DNA from: an uncultured Collinsella sp. | Lineage (GTDB): Bacteria; Actinomycetota; Coriobacteriia; Coriobacteriales; Coriobacteriaceae | Assembly: GCA_900549065.1 (NCBI GenBank) | Contig: URNC01000074.1 | Coordinates: 1-9,955 of the forward strand | DNA: 9,955 bases | Direction of reading: 5' to 3' | Shown: positions 6,103 through 9,955 of the stretch, piece after piece | Numbering within the stretch: position 1 is the first letter of the stretch | Layout: every line of letters begins with the position of its first letter | The notes under the pieces: model-generated | What the model saw: only the letters and a program-made list of their open reading frames with translations | Databases searched by the model: none | What the model was told of the DNA's origin: nothing | Position numbers and translations under genes: made by a program

Positions 6103-6193
6103 GGCGCAAGGCCGGGAGGGGTTATCTAAGCCGACATCCCGCAGCCGCGAAGCGGCGAGGACGTCGGCGTGATAACCCCGCAGGCCCTGCGCC
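6103..6193. repeat. Long imperfect hairpin (91 bases) in the convergent intergenic region
   Basis: Five nested stems pair in order. GGCGCA (6103-6108) pairs with TGCGCC (6188-6193). GGCC (6110-6113) pairs with GGCC (6183-6186). GGGGTTATC (6118-6126) pairs with GATAACCCC (6171-6179). GCCGAC (6130-6135) pairs with GTCGGC (6163-6168). GCCGC (6144-6148) pairs with GCGGC (6152-6156) around a three-base tip. Small internal loops separate them. No protein is encoded. It would lie in the 3' untranslated part of the usp mRNA, before the bidirectional terminator. It could be a dispersed palindromic repeat, an mRNA-stabilising 3' structure, or a small RNA. Confidence 0.75.
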
Positions 6194-6206
6194 GGCGGGA
6201 AGGAAC

Positions 6207-6644
6207 CTACTTCACGACCAAGATGTCGCAGTCGGTGTTGCGCAGCAGGAACGTCGAAATCGAACCCAGCAGCGCATACTTGATCGAGGACAGGCCGCGT
6301 GCGCCGCAGAGCACCAGGTCGGGCTTAACCACGTCGAGCATCTCGTCCTTGAGCGTCTCGCGAATACGGCCGGCGCGAATCATAACCTCGACCTCGGGAA
6401 TATCGGGATTGGCCTTGGCCTCTTCGAGCTGCTTGGCGATGGAGTTCTTAAATGCCTCCTCTAGGCCGTTGACCAGATCGACCGGATAGGAACCGGCGCT
6501 CTCGAGCGCCGTGGAATCGATAACGTGGCCGATGATTAGCTTGGCGCCGTTGTTCGCGGCGACCTTGATGGCGCGTGCGAGCACAAAATCCTGCTGCTCA
6601 GTACCATCGAGTGAAACAAATACCTTGGTGTAGCCCTCGTTCAT
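6207..6644 (-). CDS. Universal stress protein, UspA family
   Basis: This 145-residue cytoplasmic protein is a single Usp domain of the usual length. Such proteins dimerise and help cells survive stress or starvation; their molecular job is often unclear. It starts with the beta strand KVFVSLDGTEQQ and the helix that follows, and ends with the ATP-binding signature G-2x-G-9x-G-S: Gly114, Gly117, then Gly127-Ser128 in GARGLSSIKYALLGSIS. The final strand is CDILVVK. The signature suggests the ATP-binding kind of Usp rather than the UspA kind that lacks it. GGAGG lies six bases before the ATG at 6642-6644. The gene is alone, convergent with the kinase gene and divergent from uppP. Its transcript would run through the long hairpin at 6103-6193 to the terminator at 6037-6062. 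Confidence 0.95.
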   Translation of the reverse strand: MNEGYTKVFVSLDGTEQQDFVLARAIKVAANNGAKLIIGHVIDSTALESAGSYPVDLVNGLEEAFKNSIAKQLEEAKANPDIPEVEVMIRAGRIRETLKDEMLDVVKPDLVLCGARGLSSIKYALLGSISTFLLRNTDCDILVVK

Positions 6645-6891
6645 GGTTTCCTCCTTGGTCTATCGCACGGGCGCGGGGCTCGTGCATCGGGCGGGCGCGG
6701 GCGCGTTGGCCGCCGAACACTTTATCTTGTTGCAGTTATACCCAAGGATTTCGGTTTGACCGCTCGCAATTCTGTGAACGGACGAGTTTTTTGGTAAGGG
6801 TAGGCGCAGACGCGCCCGAACGGTTGATAATGGGACATCGCCCGCACCGTCCGCAGAACAATATCGGCGGGTGTCTAACGAGGGGGTCCCT
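6645..6891. promoter_or_regulatory. Divergent intergenic region between usp and uppP
   Basis: This gap holds both promoters. On the minus strand TATAAC (complement of 6735-6740) is a fair -10 for usp, about 90 bases before its ATG. On the plus strand GATAAT (6826-6831) is a fair -10 for uppP, about 60 bases before its start. Neither has a recognisable -35. The stretch at 6665-6710 is very GC-rich, and the middle (6720-6795) is AT-richer than the genes. Confidence 0.35.
6880..6886 (+). promoter_or_regulatory. Shine-Dalgarno sequence that sets a TTG start for uppP
   Basis: GAGGGGG ends five bases before TTG at 6892. An in-frame GTG at 6871 has no usable SD. The TTG start also gives the N-terminal length usual for UppP. 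Confidence 0.7.
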
Positions 6892-7872
6892 TTGGATATC
6901 ATCGAGCTTCTAAAATCTGCCTTCATGGGCCTGGTCGAGGGCATCACCGAATGGCTGCCTGTTTCGTCGACCGGTCACATGATCTTGGTGGACGAGTTCG
7001 TCAAGATGAACGTGAGCGAGACGTTCTGGAACATGTTCCTGGTCGTGATTCAGCTCGGCGCCATTCTGGCCGTCTGCGTGCTGTTCTTCCATGAGCTCAA
7101 TCCGTTCTCGCCCAGCAAGGGCAAGGAGGGCCGCCGCGACACCTGGGTGCTGTGGGGCAAGATTGTGCTTGGCTGCATTCCCGCCGCGGCAATCGGCCTG
7201 CCGCTCAACGACTGGATGGAGGAGCATTTCTACAATGCTCCCGTCGTGGCGCTGGCGCTCATTGTGTACGGTGTGCTGTTTATCGTGATCGAGAACTGGC
7301 GCGCGAGCAAGCGCGAGGAAATGGCTGTTGCCGGTTCGTTTGGTTCGCGTGCTGTGGTGTCGGGTGGACGTCCCGCCGGTGCGCACTTTGCGGCGCCCGC
7401 CGCGGCTACCGCTGAGGATGAGGACGATGACGAGAATCTGGACTTTGGCTCCATCGCCACGCTCGAGGACCTGAGCTGGAAGACTGCGCTGGGTATCGGC
7501 TGCTTCCAGGTGCTTTCGCTGGTGCCTGGTACGTCTCGCTCCGGTTCTACCATCATCGGCGGCCTGCTTTTGGGCTGCACGCGTTCGGTGGCGTCCAAGT
7601 TTACGTTCTTCCTGGCCATCCCGGTCATGTTTGGCGCGAGTGCGCTCAAGCTGGTCAAGTACTTCATCAAGGGCGGCACGTTCGGTGCCAACGAGGTCGC
7701 TATCCTGGGCGTGGGCTGCGTTGTGGCTTTTGTGGTTTCGCTCATCGCCATCAAGTGGCTCATGGGCTTCGTCCGCCGTCACGACTTCAAGTGCTTCGGT
7801 GTCTACCGCATCATCCTGGGCATCGTAGTGCTCGCATACTTCTTCGTTCTGGAGCCGATGCTCGGCCTCTAA
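6892..7872 (+). CDS. uppP: Undecaprenyl-diphosphate phosphatase (BacA type)
   Basis: UppP removes a phosphate from undecaprenyl pyrophosphate to regenerate the lipid carrier used for peptidoglycan and other envelope polymers. It also gives bacitracin resistance. It is a multi-spanning membrane protein. From a TTG start the product has 326 residues. The first signature is EGITEWLPVSSTGH (16-29), with Glu16, Glu20 and His29. The second is PGTSRSGST (212-220), with the catalytic Arg216. Both repeats of the inverted fold are present, so activity is expected. It is about 50 residues longer than E. coli UppP (273). The excess is one hydrophilic loop (about 138-190) between the fourth-helix region and the second signature, rich in Ala and Gly and then in Asp/Glu. 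A terminator follows at 7917. The BceRS-like system upstream suggests a shared role in bacitracin-type stress. Confidence 0.96.
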   Translation: MDIIELLKSAFMGLVEGITEWLPVSSTGHMILVDEFVKMNVSETFWNMFLVVIQLGAILAVCVLFFHELNPFSPSKGKEGRRDTWVLWGKIVLGCIPAAAIGLPLNDWMEEHFYNAPVVALALIVYGVLFIVIENWRASKREEMAVAGSFGSRAVVSGGRPAGAHFAAPAAATAEDEDDDENLDFGSIATLEDLSWKTALGIGCFQVLSLVPGTSRSGSTIIGGLLLGCTRSVASKFTFFLAIPVMFGASALKLVKYFIKGGTFGANEVAILGVGCVVAFVVSLIAIKWLMGFVRRHDFKCFGVYRIILGIVVLAYFFVLEPMLGL

Positions 7873-7916
7873 CTTAGTCGACACTGCGCGGCGGCCAGGG
7901 CGACAACTTGTCATTC

Positions 7917-7958
7917 AAAGGGGGTGGCATGACCAAAAGGTCTATGCCGCCCCCTTTT
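7917..7958 (+). terminator. Rho-independent terminator of uppP
   Basis: AAAGGGGGTGGCAT (7917-7930) pairs with ATGCCGCCCCCTTT (7944-7957) with one G-U pair. An inner GACC/GGTC stem closes an AAAA loop, with a single bulged T at 7943. The stem ends in TTTT. It lies 44 bases after the uppP stop. Confidence 0.9.
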
Positions 7959-8031
7959 CATGCCAATTTGTTCGCCCTGACCGTCGCTCGCTGCTGCTGC
8001 CATGACATCGGCGGTTTCGTGATTGCCAATA

Positions 8032-8069
8032 GATTGGTGCAGACTAACCTGACCCCATTGCACCAAATC
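8032..8069. repeat. Inverted repeat in the gap before the helicase gene
   Basis: GATTGGTGCA (8032-8041) pairs with TGCACCAAATC (8059-8069) with one extra T. The 17-base loop contains CCTGACCCCAT. The rest of the gap between 7959 and 8113 shows no gene or other clear signal. Confidence 0.5.
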
Positions 8070-8113
8070 CGCTGGGGCGAGCCTGACGGTGACGCACGGA
8101 GTCGTGGTGTGAT

Positions 8114-8144
8114 TTGCGTCGGTGTCCGCGCGGCTCGGTATACT
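8114..8144 (+). promoter_or_regulatory. Probable promoter of the helicase gene
   Basis: TATACT (8139-8144) is a strong -10 box. TTGCGT (8114-8119) could be its -35, but the 19-base spacer is longer than ideal. Transcription would start near 8151, giving a leader of about 55 bases. AGGAG at 8195-8199 is the SD for the ATG at 8206. Confidence 0.5.
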
Positions 8145-8205
8145 GGTACGGCTCAAACTATGGCGCTGCCCGCAGGCGCGCCGTCCGTCAGATGAGGAGT
8201 CGCCC

Positions 8206-9955
8206 ATGACCCAGCCCTTGCCCTGGGAAAAGAATGTCGCGGTACCTGTGCCGCCCGCGCCGGAACCCGTGCCGCTCGATGCATACACCGCCCCTGCTGC
8301 GCCGGAGCCCGAGCTCGTTCCGCTCGACATCTACGACGCTCCCGCGCCGGCGCCCAAGCCCGCCAAGCCGCTCGTCGACATCGACAGCCTTAATCCCGCT
8401 CAGCGCGAGGCGGTCCTGACCACCGAGGGCCCGCTGCTGGTCCTTGCCGGCGCCGGCTCGGGCAAGACCCGCGTCTTGACCTTCCGTATCGCACATATGC
8501 TCGGCGACCTGGGCGTTAAGCCCTGGCAGATCCTTGCCATCACGTTTACCAACAAGGCCGCGGCCGAGATGCGTGAGCGTCTGGCGGCACTCATTCCCAG
8601 CGGCACCCGTGGCATGTGGGTATGCACCTTCCATGCCATGTGCGTGCGTATGCTGCGCGAGGACGCCGACCTGCTGGGATACACCGGTCAGTTCACCATC
8701 TACGATGACGATGACTCAAAGCGCATGGTGCGCGACATTATGCAGGCGCTCGGTATCGAGCAAAAGCAGTTCCCCATCAACATGATCCGCAGCAAGATCA
8801 GCTCGGCCAAAAACGCCATGATCGGCCCCGAGGACATGCTCAAATCCGCCGACAGCCCCAATGACAAAAAGGCCGCGCAGGTCTACCTGGAGCTGGAACG
8901 CCGCCTGCGCGCCGCCAACGCGATGGACTTCGACGACCTGCTCGTGCGCACGCTCGAGCTGCTGCGCACCCGCCCCGAGGTGCTCGACAAGTACCAGGAG
9001 CGCTTCCGCTACATTAGCGTCGACGAGTATCAGGACACCAACCACGTCCAGTACGAGATCGCCAACCTGCTGGCCGCCAAGTACCAAAACCTCATGGTCG
9101 TAGGCGACGATGACCAGTCCATTTATAGCTGGCGCGGCGCCGACATCACCAACATCCTGGACTTTGAGAAGGACTTTAAAAACTGCAAGACCGTTAAGCT
9201 GGAGCAGAACTACCGCTCCACGGGCCATATCCTGAGCGCCGCCAACGCCGTGGTGCGTCACAACTCGCAGCGCAAGGACAAGCGCCTGTTTACGGCCGAG
9301 GGCGACGGCGAGAAGATCCAGGCCTTCCAGGCAAGCGATGAGCGCGACGAGGGCCGCTGGATTGCCGGCGAGATCGAAAAGCTGCACTCCAAGGGCACGA
9401 GTTACGACGATATCGCCGTGTTCTACCGCACCAACGCCCAGTCGCGTATCCTCGAAGATATGTTCCTGCGCGCAGGCGTGCCCTACAAGATTGTGGGCGG
9501 CACGCGATTCTTCGACCGTGCCGAGATCCGCGACGTCATGGCCTACCTCAAGATGATCGTGAACCCGGCAGACGAGATGAGCGTCAAGCGCGTCATCAAC
9601 ACGCCGCGCCGCGGCATCGGCTCCACCTCGATCCAAAAGATCGAGCAGCTGGCGCGCGACAACCGTTGCTCGTTCTTCCAGGCCTGCGAGATCGCAACAG
9701 CCGAGACGGGCATGTTTAGCGCCAAGGTGCGCAATGGCCTGTCGAGCTTTGTGTCGCTGGTGCGCGAGGGTCGCCGCATGGACGGCGAGCTCAAGGACGT
9801 TGTCGAGATGATTGTCGATAAGACGGGCCTGCTGCAGGCTTTCCGCGCCGAGGGCACCATGGAGTCCGAGAGCCGCGCCGAGAACATCCAGGAATTCCTG
9901 GGTGTCGCTGCCGAATTTGAGGAGACGCACGAGGATATCGAAGGCACGCTCGAGA
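8206..9955 (+). CDS. pcrA: ATP-dependent DNA helicase PcrA/UvrD, 3' end beyond the window
   Basis: This is a superfamily 1A 3'-5' DNA helicase for nucleotide-excision and mismatch repair, for clearing stalled forks and, in Gram-positives, for rolling-circle plasmid replication. The 583 codons in the window cover most of the motor. The Q motif LNPAQREAV is at 62-70, Walker A AGAGSGKT at 81-88, motif Ia TFTNKAA at 113-119, motif II VDEYQDTN at 272-279, motif III GDDDQSIYSWRGA at 300-312, motif IV LEQNYRST at 332-339, and FYRTNAQSR at 406-414. The C-terminal third should lie past 9955. Residues 1-58 are an added Pro/Ala-rich tail with two copies of a VPLDxYxAPA unit (22-31 and 38-47); the usual protein starts near residue 58. 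No other ATG lies before residue 98, and AGGAG supports 8206. No recombination-specific exonuclease domain is seen so far. Confidence 0.97.
   Translation, partial: MTQPLPWEKNVAVPVPPAPEPVPLDAYTAPAAPEPELVPLDIYDAPAPAPKPAKPLVDIDSLNPAQREAVLTTEGPLLVLAGAGSGKTRVLTFRIAHMLGDLGVKPWQILAITFTNKAAAEMRERLAALIPSGTRGMWVCTFHAMCVRMLREDADLLGYTGQFTIYDDDDSKRMVRDIMQALGIEQKQFPINMIRSKISSAKNAMIGPEDMLKSADSPNDKKAAQVYLELERRLRAANAMDFDDLLVRTLELLRTRPEVLDKYQERFRYISVDEYQDTNHVQYEIANLLAAKYQNLMVVGDDDQSIYSWRGADITNILDFEKDFKNCKTVKLEQNYRSTGHILSAANAVVRHNSQRKDKRLFTAEGDGEKIQAFQASDERDEGRWIAGEIEKLHSKGTSYDDIAVFYRTNAQSRILEDMFLRAGVPYKIVGGTRFFDRAEIRDVMAYLKMIVNPADEMSVKRVINTPRRGIGSTSIQKIEQLARDNRCSFFQACEIATAETGMFSAKVRNGLSSFVSLVREGRRMDGELKDVVEMIVDKTGLLQAFRAEGTMESESRAENIQEFLGVAAEFEETHEDIEGTLE

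Noticed and set aside
6871..6891. GTG at 6871 as the uppP start
   Set aside because: It has no properly spaced SD and would add seven residues containing the SD of the TTG start at 6892.
7911..8330. Minus-strand open frame across the uppP-pcrA gap
   Set aside because: It overlaps the uppP terminator, the pcrA promoter and the pcrA N-terminus. The product is a Gly/Ser-rich, domain-free sequence.
8716..9930. Long open frame (404 codons) antisense to the helicase gene
   Set aside because: The low-complexity, Val/Leu/Ala/Asp-rich product mirrors pcrA codons, whose motifs are clear on the plus strand.
1..9955. CRISPR array, tRNA or rRNA
   Set aside because: I found no regularly spaced repeats, no tRNA cloverleaf with a TTCRA arm in the gaps, and no rRNA-like sequence.

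Overview
This window looks like chromosomal DNA from a high-GC, low-complexity-lifestyle actinomycetote of the Coriobacteriia type. A Collinsella-like gut bacterium is my best guess. That guess rests on codon usage strongly biased to G/C in third positions, good AGGAGG-type ribosome binding sites, short leaders, and the character of the proteins. It is not based on a database match.

Layout. Positions 1-445 hold the 3' part of an IS110-family transposase whose N-terminal nuclease half is missing. It is followed by about 230 bases of hairpin-rich non-coding DNA (446-677) and a strong hairpin at 678-709. A GNAT acetyltransferase (769-1410, minus strand) is divergent from purH (1688-3295), the bifunctional enzyme for the last two steps of de novo IMP synthesis, which ends at a strong terminator. 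Next is an uncharacterised protein (3377-4108) that looks to me like a shortened, degenerate class IV aminotransferase fold. A two-component pair follows (4282-4953 response regulator, 4963-6006 histidine kinase). The kinase has two closely spaced membrane helices and almost no external domain, as in BceS-type intramembrane-sensing kinases. A bidirectional terminator and a 91-base imperfect hairpin fill the space before a convergent universal stress protein gene (6207-6644, minus). Divergent from that gene is uppP/bacA (6892-7872), undecaprenyl-pyrophosphate phosphatase, with an extra acidic loop of about 47 residues. The window ends inside a pcrA/uvrD helicase gene (8206 to the edge) that carries a proline/alanine-rich N-terminal extension with an internal duplication.

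How the genes work together. Most are independent single-gene units: purine synthesis, stress protein, DNA repair helicase. The most suggestive link is between the BceRS-like sensor system and uppP. BceRS systems sense bacitracin and other lipid II-cycle antibiotics, and UppP makes undecaprenyl phosphate, the product that bacitracin blocks. No BceAB transporter is in the window, although such kinases normally need one. The transposase fragment and its downstream hairpins may be the right end of an IS1111-type element, where a guide (bridge) RNA would be expected. That is the best candidate for non-protein biology here. I see no CRISPR array, tRNA or rRNA.
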